From the NCBI GenBank assembly GCA_015709495.1, contig CP054189.1:2356001-2420000 (forward strand): a stretch of DNA of 64,000 nt, read 5' to 3'. The notes under the pieces were generated by a model, which saw only the letters and a program-made list of their open reading frames with translations, was not told the DNA's origin and made no database searches. Position 1 is the stretch's first letter; every line of letters starts with the position of its first letter. A program made the position numbers and the translations under genes. Positions 27,405 to 36,579 of the stretch are shown one piece after another. Source of the DNA: Chthonomonadaceae bacterium (lineage in GTDB: Bacteria > Armatimonadota > Fimbriimonadia > Fimbriimonadales > Fimbriimonadaceae).

Positions 27405-28690
27405 ATCTCCTCGTCGTGACGTTTTCTTATTCCCCTGCGCTCTCTCCGCGCGCTTTTCGCTGGACATCGCTCGCGGAGGCTTGGGCCGCAGAGGGCCACC
27501 AAGTCGATGTAGTCTGTTCCGCAGTACGGGGTCTGCCCACAGAGGAAGCGCTCAGCGGCGTATGCGTCCATCGCGTCGGAGGAGGGCTCCGCCAAAAACT
27601 GACTCAAACCGCCTCGCAAGGCCCCACGAGCGTGGGACAGCCCGCTACGCCTGCCGGACCCATCATCGTGGCGGCTAAGGCGGCAAGGGCCCTCTATCGA
27701 GTCGCGGTGAAGCCCTTTCAGTGGCCCGACTACGCGGCCTCATGGCGAAGGTTGGCGGCGCACACGGCGAAGGAGATCGTTCACCGGCGCGGTGTCGATC
27801 GAATCGTCGCGGTTTCCCACCCGTTTTCTTCGCTCCTCGCGGGCTCGGAAGTCGCGGCCGAGACCGGGATCCCTTGGCTCGCCGACGTTGGCGATCCCTT
27901 TTCGTTTGACGAACAAGTGCCGCTCAACAACCGCGTGTTATTTGGCGCAAGAAACCGCAAGGCGGAGCGAGAAGCCTTGGGGCGAGCGAAGGCCGTCGCC
28001 GTTACGAACGATCTCGTGAGGCAGGAATACGCGCGCCTGTTTCCGGAACTGGCCGAAAAGCTCGCCGTCATCGGACCGCTCGCTTCTGACCTTGCGGCAA
28101 GCGAAGACGCGGAACCCCTCTTCAGCGCGGAACAAGGGAAGTGCAAGCTACTCTTTACCGGCACGGTCTACCGGGACATCCGGAGCCTGAACCCCGTGCT
28201 CGCGGTGTTCAAACGGCTCGTCGAGTCGACTTCGAGATGTGAGTACGAAATCCACTTCGCGGGTCGGCTCCAGGGCTGCTCAAGGTGCTTGGAACCTGTC
28301 CAGGACTGGATCGGAACGAAGGTGTTCGTACATGGATTGGTGAGTCGGGAACGGATTGCCGCCACGATCCCGGGATGTTCGGCGCTCGTCAACATCGGCA
28401 ACTCCACCCCCTACCAGCTTCCCAGCAAGGTGGCGGAGTACGCGGTTTCGGGCAAGCCGATCCTCAACTTCCATACGCGGGACGACGATGCGAGCAAGTG
28501 CTTCTTGAAACCCCACCCGGGGGTGTGCAACGTTCTATGCGCGGAGGGCTTCTCTCCCGATCAGCGGGCCAGCGAAATCGAAGCGTTCTTCGCAGCTATG
28601 GCTCAATCCCCCCCTCGCCCCTGTGAGGAGTGGCTCGACACGTTTCGTTTGCCCTACCTCAAGGCTAGGTACGAGGAGTTGCTGAGGTGA
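27401..28690 (+). CDS. Glycosyltransferase, GT4-like (GT-B fold)
   Basis: This 429-residue protein starts at TTG 27401, which overlaps the previous stop (TTGA) and follows GGAGGGG. The N-terminal segment 'NLLVVTFSYSPALSPRAFRW' and 'SLAEAWAAEGHQVDVVCSAV' is typical of GT4 acceptor domains. 'HPFSSLLAGSEVAAETGIPW' and 'LADVGDPFSF' follow. The C-terminal donor domain contains 'KLLFTGTVYRDIRSLNPVLA' and 'YQLPSKVAEYAVSGKPILNF'. It probably adds one sugar to the lipid-linked repeat unit; donor and acceptor are unknown. Confidence 0.82.
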   Translation: MNLLVVTFSYSPALSPRAFRWTSLAEAWAAEGHQVDVVCSAVRGLPTEEALSGVCVHRVGGGLRQKLTQTASQGPTSVGQPATPAGPIIVAAKAARALYRVAVKPFQWPDYAASWRRLAAHTAKEIVHRRGVDRIVAVSHPFSSLLAGSEVAAETGIPWLADVGDPFSFDEQVPLNNRVLFGARNRKAEREALGRAKAVAVTNDLVRQEYARLFPELAEKLAVIGPLASDLAASEDAEPLFSAEQGKCKLLFTGTVYRDIRSLNPVLAVFKRLVESTSRCEYEIHFAGRLQGCSRCLEPVQDWIGTKVFVHGLVSRERIAATIPGCSALVNIGNSTPYQLPSKVAEYAVSGKPILNFHTRDDDASKCFLKPHPGVCNVLCAEGFSPDQRASEIEAFFAAMAQSPPRPCEEWLDTFRLPYLKARYEELLR

Positions 28691-29883
28691 GAGTCGCCGT
28701 AATCGCACCCCATTACCTCCCCGGAACGAGAGCCGGAGGGCCCGTCCGGAGCATCGCGAGCCTCGTCGAGACGCTTGGGGATGAGATCGAGTTCTTCATT
28801 CTCACCCACGATCATGACTTTGGGACTTCGGAGCCTTACCCTGGAGTCGTTCGTGGGCAGCCGGTGAGGGTCGGGAAGGCAAGTGTGGTCTATCTTTCTG
28901 AGGAGGACTTCCGGCCGAAAGCCCTCGAGGCGAGAATCCTCGCCTCTGAACCCGACGCCCTGTATCTCAACAGCTTCTTTCACCCGCTGGCCTCGATCGG
29001 TCCCGTTCTTCGAAGGAAGTTTGGAGGGTTGCACGGTCTGCCTCTCCTCATCGCTCCGAGGGGCGAGTTCGCCGAAGAGGCCCTCCGCATCAAAGGACGC
29101 AAGAAATCCGGCTATCTCGCCTTGGCAAGAGTGCTCAGCCTCTATCGCGACGTGATCTGGCAGGCCTCTTCCGAGTTCGAAGCCGCCGACATCCACCGGG
29201 TCGTTGGCAAGGACGCGAAGGTCCGGATCGCCCACCTTCCTCCCAGCCTCCCTCAGGTTGCTGGCGATGCACATGAGGCATCGCGGCGAGAGAAGTCCGC
29301 AGGTTCGCTCAAGCTGATTTTCGTGGGCCGTTTCGCTCCGATGAAGAACGTGGAGTTCGCTCTTTCGGTGCTCGCTGGCGTCGAGGGAAAGGCTCGTTTC
29401 GAGCTTGTCGGCCCGAAGGAAACGGAGGAGTACTGGCGGCTCTGCCAAGACGCCGCGCGCCGCTTGCCGCCGAACGTACAAGTGGAGTTCGCAGGCGCTT
29501 TGCCGCACGACGAGGTCCTGCGCAGACTCAACAATTCTCATGCCTTTCTGTTGCCGACTCTTGGCGAGAACTTCGGCCACGGGATCCTCGAGGCAATGTC
29601 TTGCGGGTGTCCGGTGGTCATCAGTCAAAACACCCAATGGCGGGACCTTGCGCCGCGGCGGGCAGGTTGGGACTTGCCGCTTTCGGCTCCGGGCCAGTTC
29701 ACCCTCGCGCTTCAGCGATTGGCCGACATGGAAACCGACGAGTGGCTGGAGTGGTCGCGCGGAGCTCGGGAGTACGCTCGCGGACGGACCCTCGATGCCG
29801 ACGCCGTCGAAGCCACGCGAAGGCTCTTCCTCGACGCCGCCCGAGTCGCCTCGGCAGGCGTTCGCGGGGCCCGTCAGAGGTAA
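28687..29883 (+). CDS. Glycosyltransferase family 4 protein
   Basis: This 398-residue protein starts at a GTG overlapping the previous stop by GTGA. The N-terminal 'RVAVIAPHYLPGTRAGGPVR' and the C-terminal donor-binding segments 'KLIFVGRFAPMKNVEFALSV' and 'FLLPTLGENFGHGILEAMSC' are standard GT4 features, including the E-x7-E-like 'ENFGHGILEA'. It uses a nucleotide-sugar donor in the cytoplasm. Its place in a tightly overlapping gene string implies that it builds the same polysaccharide repeat as its neighbours. Confidence 0.9.
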   Translation: MRVAVIAPHYLPGTRAGGPVRSIASLVETLGDEIEFFILTHDHDFGTSEPYPGVVRGQPVRVGKASVVYLSEEDFRPKALEARILASEPDALYLNSFFHPLASIGPVLRRKFGGLHGLPLLIAPRGEFAEEALRIKGRKKSGYLALARVLSLYRDVIWQASSEFEAADIHRVVGKDAKVRIAHLPPSLPQVAGDAHEASRREKSAGSLKLIFVGRFAPMKNVEFALSVLAGVEGKARFELVGPKETEEYWRLCQDAARRLPPNVQVEFAGALPHDEVLRRLNNSHAFLLPTLGENFGHGILEAMSCGCPVVISQNTQWRDLAPRRAGWDLPLSAPGQFTLALQRLADMETDEWLEWSRGAREYARGRTLDADAVEATRRLFLDAARVASAGVRGARQR

Positions 29884-29931
29884 CCTAAATCTTATGCTCC
29901 CTTCGAAACTCCACCAGGGAGAGCGCTCGCG

Positions 29932-32076
29932 TTGAAGTTACTATTGCAGTCGCTCTCGTCGGGTGAGATCGACCTCATCGACGCCCCAGTTCCTCGCCCT
30001 CGCCCCCACGAGGTGCTGATCCGCTCGCAGACGACCGTGATCTCGACGGGCACGGAAGGGATGCTCCTTGAGTTCGGGCGGGCGGGCTGGATCGGGAAGG
30101 CGAAGCAGCAACCCGACCGCGTACGGGACGTGTTGGACAAGATCAAGACCGACGGCTTGGCGACCACGCTCGAGGCCGTACGGCGCAAACTCAACCAGCC
30201 GATTCCGCTTGGCTACAGCCACTGTGGAGTCGTTATGGCCGTCGGTTCGGCGGTTTCGGACATCTCGGTGGGAGATCGGGTCGCCAGCAACGGCAATCAC
30301 GCTGAGGTGGTCTGCGTCCCCAAGACCCTCTGCGTCCGCGTTCCCGCAGAGATCGACGACGAGAGCGCGGCCTTCGCGACTCTCGGGGCCATTTCGCTGC
30401 AAGGGATTCGGCTTCTGTCTCCTACTCTCGGCGAATCGGTCGCGGTCATCGGTGTCGGCCTGTTGGGTCTGCTCGCCGTTCAAATGCTGGTGGCGAACGG
30501 CTGTCGGGTTCTTGCATTCGATCCCAATGAAAGCCGCTGCAAGCTGGCGGAGGAGTTCGGCGCGGAAGCGTGCTGGGTTCGGGAAGGCGTCGATCCGGTA
30601 GATCGCGCCTTGGCGTTTTCGAAAGGTCTCGGAGTCGATGGCGTCCTGATCACGGCGTCGGCCTCGGGTTCTGAGATCGTGCAGCAGTCCGCGAAGATGA
30701 GCCGGAAACGAGGACGTGTGGTTTTGGTCGGCGTGACCGGGCTGGAACTCAATCGAAGGGACTTCTTCGACCGCGAGCTTTCCTTCACCGTCTCGTGCTC
30801 CTATGGCCCCGGCAGGTATGAGCCCGACTACGAAGGGCGGGGCGTTGACTACCCTCCAGGCTTCGTTCGTTGGTCGGCCCAGCGCAATATGGAAGCGTTC
30901 CTCGAACTCGTGCGCCGAGGCTCGGTCCGGGTTGGGCCGCTCATCACCCACAGGTTTGAATTCGAGCAAGCCAAACAAGCCTATGAAGCGCTGGGTTCGG
31001 GGGCAATGGGGATCGTCCTCAGCTACCCAAAGCCGGATGGCGGCAAAGAGGGTCAATTCCCGAACCGGGTGCGTCACTCCGAGCCGGCCACGGCGCGCGG
31101 CAAGGCCGTTCTTGGGTTCATTGGAGCAGGGAACTATGCGACGGCCGTCCTGATTCCTGCGTTTAAGGAGGCGGGCGCCCGGCTGAAGATCGTCGCGAGC
31201 GGGGGCCACAGTTCGGCGCTTGCGGCCCGGACGTTCGGGTTTGAGGAGTCCACATCCGACGCGGCTAACGTACTCGACGACCCTGAAGTGGGCGCAGTGG
31301 TGATCGCGACCCGCCATGAGAGCCATAGCCGACTTGTCCTCGAGGCCCTACGGCGGGGAAAGCACGTCTTCGTCGAAAAACCCCTCGCGCTCGATCTGGA
31401 GTCGCTCGGCGCATTGGAATCAGGGGCGCGTGGGGCTGCGGCCCGCGGCGTCCACCTCATGGCCGGCTTCAACCGCCGGTTCGCCCCCGCCACGGTAGCT
31501 CTGCAAGACCTCCTCGCGGCCATAGCCGAACCCAAGACTTTCGTCGCGATCATGAACGCCGGAGAACTGCCGCCCGAGCACTGGACCCGCGACATCGAAG
31601 TCGGCGGCGGCAGAATCCTCGGTGAGGCCTGTCACTTCATCGACTTATTGCGCTTCTTGGCCGGGTCGCCCATCGTCGGCGTAGACGCCCGAGGCATGAG
31701 GGGGGAGACTCCGCGCACCTCGCCCGAGGACTCCGCTTGCATCCTCTTGAGCTTTGAAGACGGGTCGATCGGCACGGTGGTCTATACTGCTGCAGGCGCA
31801 AAGAGCTATCCTAAGGAGCGGATCGAGTGCTTTGCGGGAGGTAAGGTTGCTCTGATCGACAACTTCAAGTCGCTGCGGCTGTTCGGATTCGGCAAGTTGC
31901 GTTTGCCCGCCTTAGGCAAGCAAGACAAGGGGCAGAAGACGTTGGCGGCGGCTTTTGTGAATCTGGTCGCCCATGGGGGTGAGAACCCAATGGCGCTCGA
32001 CGAGATGTTCGATGCCGGAAAGGCGACCGTCGAGGCGGCGCTCAGGATTCGAAGGCAATTCGACGCGGAGGTATAG
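29932..32076 (+). CDS. Two-domain oxidoreductase: zinc-type alcohol dehydrogenase fused to Gfo/Idh/MocA
   Basis: This 714-residue protein joins two enzymes. Residues 1-370 are a medium-chain dehydrogenase/reductase ('PLGYSHCGVVMAVGSAVSDI', 'VAVIGVGLLGLLAVQMLVAN'). Residues 385-714 are a Gfo/Idh/MocA oxidoreductase ('LGFIGAGNYATAVLIPAF', then 'EKPLAL', then 'GEACHFIDLLRFLAG'). Such fusions recur in polysaccharide clusters and are thought to oxidise or interconvert a sugar intermediate, with both NAD(P) sites in one chain. The exact reaction is unknown. Translation starts at TTG, with GGGAGAG upstream. The gap to the upstream GT4 gene is 48 bases. Confidence 0.9.
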   Translation: MKLLLQSLSSGEIDLIDAPVPRPRPHEVLIRSQTTVISTGTEGMLLEFGRAGWIGKAKQQPDRVRDVLDKIKTDGLATTLEAVRRKLNQPIPLGYSHCGVVMAVGSAVSDISVGDRVASNGNHAEVVCVPKTLCVRVPAEIDDESAAFATLGAISLQGIRLLSPTLGESVAVIGVGLLGLLAVQMLVANGCRVLAFDPNESRCKLAEEFGAEACWVREGVDPVDRALAFSKGLGVDGVLITASASGSEIVQQSAKMSRKRGRVVLVGVTGLELNRRDFFDRELSFTVSCSYGPGRYEPDYEGRGVDYPPGFVRWSAQRNMEAFLELVRRGSVRVGPLITHRFEFEQAKQAYEALGSGAMGIVLSYPKPDGGKEGQFPNRVRHSEPATARGKAVLGFIGAGNYATAVLIPAFKEAGARLKIVASGGHSSALAARTFGFEESTSDAANVLDDPEVGAVVIATRHESHSRLVLEALRRGKHVFVEKPLALDLESLGALESGARGAAARGVHLMAGFNRRFAPATVALQDLLAAIAEPKTFVAIMNAGELPPEHWTRDIEVGGGRILGEACHFIDLLRFLAGSPIVGVDARGMRGETPRTSPEDSACILLSFEDGSIGTVVYTAAGAKSYPKERIECFAGGKVALIDNFKSLRLFGFGKLRLPALGKQDKGQKTLAAAFVNLVAHGGENPMALDEMFDAGKATVEAALRIRRQFDAEV

Positions 32077-32170
32077 GATCGTTCGGCGTGAAAGAACCGT
32101 CCGTCTAGTGGGTCCAAACCGTTGGGCGTCCAATAGCTTGCTTGGTTTCGAGTAAACGAAAGGTTCGGCG

Positions 32171-33445
32171 ATGCGAATTCTCTTCTTAGCGGACAACTAT
32201 CCCCCCGAGTCGAACGCCGCGGCGTCTCGCGTTCATGAGCGGGCGGCCCTCTGGGTCCAGGAAGGGCACGAGGTCACCGTCATCACCAGCGCCCCCAACT
32301 TCCCCGAAGGCAAGCTCTACGCTGGGTACAGAAACCGGCTCGTTCAGCGGGAACGGATCGACGGCGTGGATGTGATTCGGGTCGCAACGCTCATCATGCC
32401 TAACAAGGGCGTCTACTTCCGGATCGCCGACTTCCTTTCGTACATGGTTTTTGGCACTCTGGCTGGAGCGTTCTTACGCCGTCCCGATGTGGTCATCGCG
32501 ACCTCGCCCCAATTCTTCTGCGCCGTCGCGGGATGGATGGTCTCCAAACTGAAGCGACGCCCCTTCGTCTTCGAACTGAGCGATTTGTGGCCCGCGTCGA
32601 TTCGAGCGGTCGGCGCGCTCAAGAACAGGCGCGTGTTGCGCTGGGTCGAGCGGATGGAGTTGGGTCTCTACCGAAAATCCACACAGATCGTCGCGCTCAC
32701 GGGAGCCTTTCGGGAGGACCTCGTCTCTCGTGGGATCGATCCGGCGAAGATCACCGTGATTCGCAATGGCGTGGACGGCTCGCGCTACTCCCCAGGCCCG
32801 AAAAACGTGGAGCTGGCCCGAAAACTCGGGCTCGAAGAGAAACTCGTCGTCGGGTACATCGGCACTCATGGGATGGCCCATGCCTTGGAAGGAGTCTTGG
32901 CAGCGGCCGAACTCTTGCGGGACGACGGTCGGGTTGCTTTCCTCCTCGTAGGAACCGGAGCGAAGCGCGAGGAACTCCTGCGCAAACGGGACGAAAGGGG
33001 TCTCTCGAACGTGGTGATGCTGCCGTCGCAACCCAAAGAAAGCATCGTCGAATACTGGCGGCTCTGCAATGTCTCGCTGGTTCATCTCAAGGATGATCCA
33101 GTTTTCAAGACCGTCGTTCCTTCCAAGATCTTTGAGGCGATGGCGATGGGGCTGCCGATTCTTTTCGCAGGGCCCGAGGGGGAGGCGAGTTCGATCATCG
33201 AGCAGGAGGGGTGTGGCGTCTGCGTACCCTCCGAACGGCCCCAGGTCCTCGCCGACGCCGTACTCCATTTGCTCGAAGACCCCGAACTCGTTTCCCAACT
33301 TTCTGCGGCGAGCGCTCGGGCCGCGAAGGACCATACTCGGCAGCAGCAGGCCACGGAGTTCTTGGCGGTTCTCAGGCCGCTCGCGGGGAGGCAGTCGGCA
33401 GAGCCTTCAAACCAGGTTTCCTCCAAGGAATCGACGCTCGTTTGA
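32171..33445 (+). CDS. Glycosyltransferase family 4, WbuB-like
   Basis: This 424-residue protein begins 'MRILFLADNYPPESNAAASR' and has 'TVITSAPNFPEGKLYAGYRN', 'LSDLWPASIRAVGALKNRRV' and 'VIRNGVDGSRYSPGPKNVEL'. Together these resemble WbuB-type transferases (L-fucosamine transferase in E. coli O26). The donor domain has 'VVGYIGTHGMAHALEGVLAA' and 'VPSKIFEAMAMGLPILFAGP'. The sugar specificity cannot be read from sequence. It is the last rightward gene of the cluster and meets the Wzz-like gene tail to tail with 5 bases between. Confidence 0.9.
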   Translation: MRILFLADNYPPESNAAASRVHERAALWVQEGHEVTVITSAPNFPEGKLYAGYRNRLVQRERIDGVDVIRVATLIMPNKGVYFRIADFLSYMVFGTLAGAFLRRPDVVIATSPQFFCAVAGWMVSKLKRRPFVFELSDLWPASIRAVGALKNRRVLRWVERMELGLYRKSTQIVALTGAFREDLVSRGIDPAKITVIRNGVDGSRYSPGPKNVELARKLGLEEKLVVGYIGTHGMAHALEGVLAAAELLRDDGRVAFLLVGTGAKREELLRKRDERGLSNVVMLPSQPKESIVEYWRLCNVSLVHLKDDPVFKTVVPSKIFEAMAMGLPILFAGPEGEASSIIEQEGCGVCVPSERPQVLADAVLHLLEDPELVSQLSAASARAAKDHTRQQQATEFLAVLRPLAGRQSAEPSNQVSSKESTLV

Positions 33446-33450
33446 GCCCG

Positions 33451-34779
33451 TCAATCCTCAAGCGCAAGCCGGTTGCGAACGTGCGGCCACACTTGAACCA
33501 GTAGCGCCAAGACGAAGATCACGCCCGCGATCATGGCCCGGCGGGGACCCACGGGCTCTTCGAGGCCCATCGGTTCGTCGACGACTTCGAATCGGGACGG
33601 GTCTCGATCTTCGGCGATCCGCGCGATTTCGAGTTCGTTCTTCAGAGCGGTCACCCGGGAGAGCGCCGCCTCGGACTCGCGCTTGGCGCGGGAGAGATCG
33701 ACGTCTTGACGGGCCGAGGCGCCGAGCCTCCGCTCGTACTGCTTGCGGAGTTCCTCGTACCGCGATAAGGTGGCCTTCATCGTAGCGAACTCGACTTTGG
33801 CCTGAGAGAGTTGCGGCGAGTCACCCGATCGGATCGCGCTCTTTTCCGCGTTGACCAACTGTTCGGCAAACGATTCGATCACGTCGAGGTCCCGCTTGGC
33901 GTCCCGGAACTCGGAACTGGTCTTGGTGAACCGGTCCATCGTTCGCTCCAAGGCGAGCCTTCGGCCTAAGATGTCCGCCGCAATGCTCGAAAGGCTGTCG
34001 TTAACGTACTGCAGCGCGAGCATCCGGAACGGATACTCCTGCGACATGTCAATAAGTTCGAGCAGCCTGGCCTCCCCGGCCTTGAGCCGAGCCTCCGCGA
34101 GAATCATCGAAGTCCTCGCGTCTTCGATCTTGGCGACGAATTCCGCGTAATTCGAGGACGCGCCCGCGAGTTCGGCCACCTTCGGGTCTGACATCAGTTC
34201 GACCACTTCGTTCTCAAGCTGCTCGGCTTGCTCCGCAGCTTCGGTGAGTCGCTCCTCGATGAACTGGCGGTTCTTTCGGCTTACGTTGATCGAAAGCTGA
34301 TTCGCTCTGCGATTGAGGTGCGATTGCAAATCCTTGAGCAACTCGGTGCAGAATTCGCGCGATTCTCCGGAAACCTCGACCTTCAGGAACCCGCTGTCGT
34401 CGATCTCGACTTCGAGCGATTTTCGCAGCAACTCGGTGGCCTTACCCTCGGTCACTCCCCATCGTTGCGCGAGGTCGCGCTTTTGAACGACCTCCCGGAG
34501 CGCCGTCATGCTCGCAAGAATGCCCTTCGCGGTTTGCGGCCCGGAGGCGACCACAGGCGATACGAGCGCCCCCCCAAGGGTCTTGATCGAGCCTGGGTCC
34601 GAACCTCCCGACTGGGCGGGAGCTGTGGGGAGCGAGGGCAGCGAGGGCGCAGCATTGGGGAAATACAGCGAGAATCGCGCGGCATAGGTCGCTGGAATCA
34701 GGTAGGTCGCCAAGTACGCAAGGGCCGCGATCCCCACAGAGATCCCCCCGACTTTGGCAATGGTCCGAAACTGAGACAT
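33451..34779 (-). CDS. Wzz/GumC-like polysaccharide chain-length or export protein
   Basis: This 442-residue protein has an N-terminal membrane helix (residues 10-30), an extended coiled-coil region (about 170-390, with many E, R and A heptads) and a C-terminal membrane helix just after a proline-glycine segment ('EEPVGPRRAMIAGVIFVLAL'). This is the layout of Wzz/PCP co-polymerases that set polymer length in the inner membrane. No Walker-type tyrosine kinase domain is attached. Orientation is opposite to the biosynthetic genes, but position implies the same pathway. Confidence 0.82.
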   Translation of the reverse strand: MSQFRTIAKVGGISVGIAALAYLATYLIPATYAARFSLYFPNAAPSLPSLPTAPAQSGGSDPGSIKTLGGALVSPVVASGPQTAKGILASMTALREVVQKRDLAQRWGVTEGKATELLRKSLEVEIDDSGFLKVEVSGESREFCTELLKDLQSHLNRRANQLSINVSRKNRQFIEERLTEAAEQAEQLENEVVELMSDPKVAELAGASSNYAEFVAKIEDARTSMILAEARLKAGEARLLELIDMSQEYPFRMLALQYVNDSLSSIAADILGRRLALERTMDRFTKTSSEFRDAKRDLDVIESFAEQLVNAEKSAIRSGDSPQLSQAKVEFATMKATLSRYEELRKQYERRLGASARQDVDLSRAKRESEAALSRVTALKNELEIARIAEDRDPSRFEVVDEPMGLEEPVGPRRAMIAGVIFVLALLVQVWPHVRNRLALED

Positions 34780-34901
34780 GGCAAACGCAGCAAGCAGAGG
34801 CTCGCCAACCTTCTCTGTGAGGACGTGCCAGCGTCGCCAAACGCGGCGAGTCGAAGGGCAGAAAACTCAATCACCTTCGAAGGGGCTTGACCCTTTCCGG
34901 G

Positions 34902-36452
34902 TCATGTTGCGATGTACACCGAGTACTGGTAGGTGATCTCGGCGGACTCGCCGGAACTCAGGTCGAGCTTCCACTCGATGCGATTGCGAGGATTGACCGC
35001 GCGAAGTCCTTTGGCGAGCACGGTCACCTTGGGGTTTAGATCCGTTGCGAGAATCTCACCCGATACGCCTTTCGAGAGTTCAAGGCTGACGGCTTGCGCC
35101 TTGCGGTTGATCACCCGAACTCTCCCCCTGATCGTGACCTTGTCGTAGGTCCTGCTCCGAGTTCGGAGGGCGTCTCGCTGACGTTCGGTTTCTTCTTCTG
35201 CGTCCTCGACCGCGACGTCCAGCGCCTTCGTGATTTTGACGGTCGCCTCAGCGTTCGCCGACGTATAGTGCATCATGTCTTGGCCGAGGAGCGAGGAATC
35301 CTTCATCGTGATCGCCGAAGCCGTGGTAAAGGGCTTGCCGCTCGTATTCTTGAATTTCAGGCTATGCCACACGTCCCGCGGCCCCTCAGGGCGCTCGACG
35401 TATTGGTCGTCCACGATCGAATCACCGAGTGAGCAGGTGTAGACGTGGGCGTACTCGCTTTCGGCCGTAAAGAGAACGTGATAGCCTCGGTCACCGCGCT
35501 TCAGCGTGACCTTGGAGAGCGGGTAGAAGAACAGGTCCTCGTTTTGTTCGCCCGTTGCCTGAGAGATCGGAAACGCCTCTGCGAAGTCCAGCTTTTCTGA
35601 AAGACGGTTCCGGGCCATCTGGTAGGCCATGCCGGCCTGCGCCGCGTCTTCCGGCGCGCCCGCCCGCATCAGCGCGCTCACAAACATCTGAAGGTTCTGA
35701 AATGAAGTGAAAGGGTCTTGAATGTTGAGGAAAGGAACATTCGGAAAGCCCGTCACGAGGCGGACATCCACCCCATCGAGGTCGAGGCTGTCGTTGATGA
35801 GGGAAGCGCGAGCCACGAGTCGGAGGGTCTTTTCGTCGCTGATGTCAAGAGCGTAGGCAGGCGCCCAACTGATCCCAGGCTCCAGGCTGACTAGCTTGAT
35901 CACGCCTCCCCGGGGCGCGACGGCGGTGAAGCGAAGCGCCTGCTGGTTGGTCTTCTGCTTCACCTTCCACACCACTTCGCCCGTCGCTCCCGAGATTTCC
36001 AGGACGGACCCCTTCGGGAGGATCAGCACCCCTCGCTGTTGCGTTCGTTCGGTGGGCTCAAGTATGACGATCGAACCGGATGCGCTCAGAATCTTGGCCG
36101 TCCCCTCGAAGTGTTCGCGGACCTTGATGCCGACGACCTTTCCCACGTTCGCGGTAAGCGCCTCGTCGAGGCTCTGCACGTCGCGGTCGGACTCCTTCGT
36201 TAGGGTCGTCGCAATCAGTTCGCGGATTTGGACTCCAGGGCTCGAACTGATCCAGAAGGTCCCTAAGACAGATTGCGGAGGGGCGGGAATAATCCCCTGA
36301 CCTGTGGTTGGCACCAGAGCTTCTCGAACAACGACGGCATAGCCGTTCTTGAAAAGGGACGCAGAGACGACCTTGGCAGGGACTTCGGGAAGATCACCCT
36401 GAGCTAGACCGGTGGAGAGCAGCGTCAAAGCAGCGATTGCGGACATCGTCAA
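34902..36452 (-). CDS. Secreted DUF4139-like protein, copy 1
   Basis: This 516-residue protein has a signal peptide (about 18 residues). The region 'EPGISWAPAYALDISDEKTL' plus 'LVARASLINDSLDLDGVDVR' and the C-terminal 'VRVINRKAQAVSLELSKGVS' and 'NRIEWKLDLSSGESAEITYQ' fit the DUF4139 beta-rich family, whose role is unknown. 'GQDMMHYTSANAEATVKITK' is shared with the protein at 61222-62736 (there 'GQQMMQYTAPGDKTELRLAQ'), so the two are paralogues. It lies 127 bases downstream of the metallopeptidase gene, across a terminator, and is probably exported to the periplasm or surface. Confidence 0.7.
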   Translation of the reverse strand: MTMSAIAALTLLSTGLAQGDLPEVPAKVVSASLFKNGYAVVVREALVPTTGQGIIPAPPQSVLGTFWISSSPGVQIRELIATTLTKESDRDVQSLDEALTANVGKVVGIKVREHFEGTAKILSASGSIVILEPTERTQQRGVLILPKGSVLEISGATGEVVWKVKQKTNQQALRFTAVAPRGGVIKLVSLEPGISWAPAYALDISDEKTLRLVARASLINDSLDLDGVDVRLVTGFPNVPFLNIQDPFTSFQNLQMFVSALMRAGAPEDAAQAGMAYQMARNRLSEKLDFAEAFPISQATGEQNEDLFFYPLSKVTLKRGDRGYHVLFTAESEYAHVYTCSLGDSIVDDQYVERPEGPRDVWHSLKFKNTSGKPFTTASAITMKDSSLLGQDMMHYTSANAEATVKITKALDVAVEDAEEETERQRDALRTRSRTYDKVTIRGRVRVINRKAQAVSLELSKGVSGEILATDLNPKVTVLAKGLRAVNPRNRIEWKLDLSSGESAEITYQYSVYIAT

Positions 36453-36527
36453 TTACCTCTTGCAGCCCCAAAACGGCGGGCCGCTCCTCTTGCAAGACGC
36501 TCCAACGCTTCGGGTGTTACCGTGCGA

Positions 36528-36564
36528 ACAAAAAGAAAGCGCAGGCCCCCAAAAGGACCTGCGC
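36528..36564 (-). terminator. Intrinsic terminator of the metallopeptidase gene
   Basis: On the minus strand GCGCAGGTCC pairs with GGGGCCTGCGC (36539-36564, one mismatch) around TTTT. A T-rich tract TTTCTTTTTGT follows at 36528-36538. It starts 15 bases past the stop codon. Confidence 0.85.
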
Positions 36565-36579
36565 AGATTAGGGCAACAA

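Noticed and set aside
26079-31326. Minus-strand open frames of 462 and 461 codons opposite the ligase and two-domain oxidoreductase genes
   Set aside because: Their translations are Arg/His/Asp-rich with no fold-like pattern and lie entirely inside well-supported plus-strand genes.
20774-34779. Exosortase/PEP-CTERM-linked polysaccharide locus
   Set aside because: AsnB and the two-domain oxidoreductase occur in such loci, but no exosortase or PEP-CTERM protein is present in the window.
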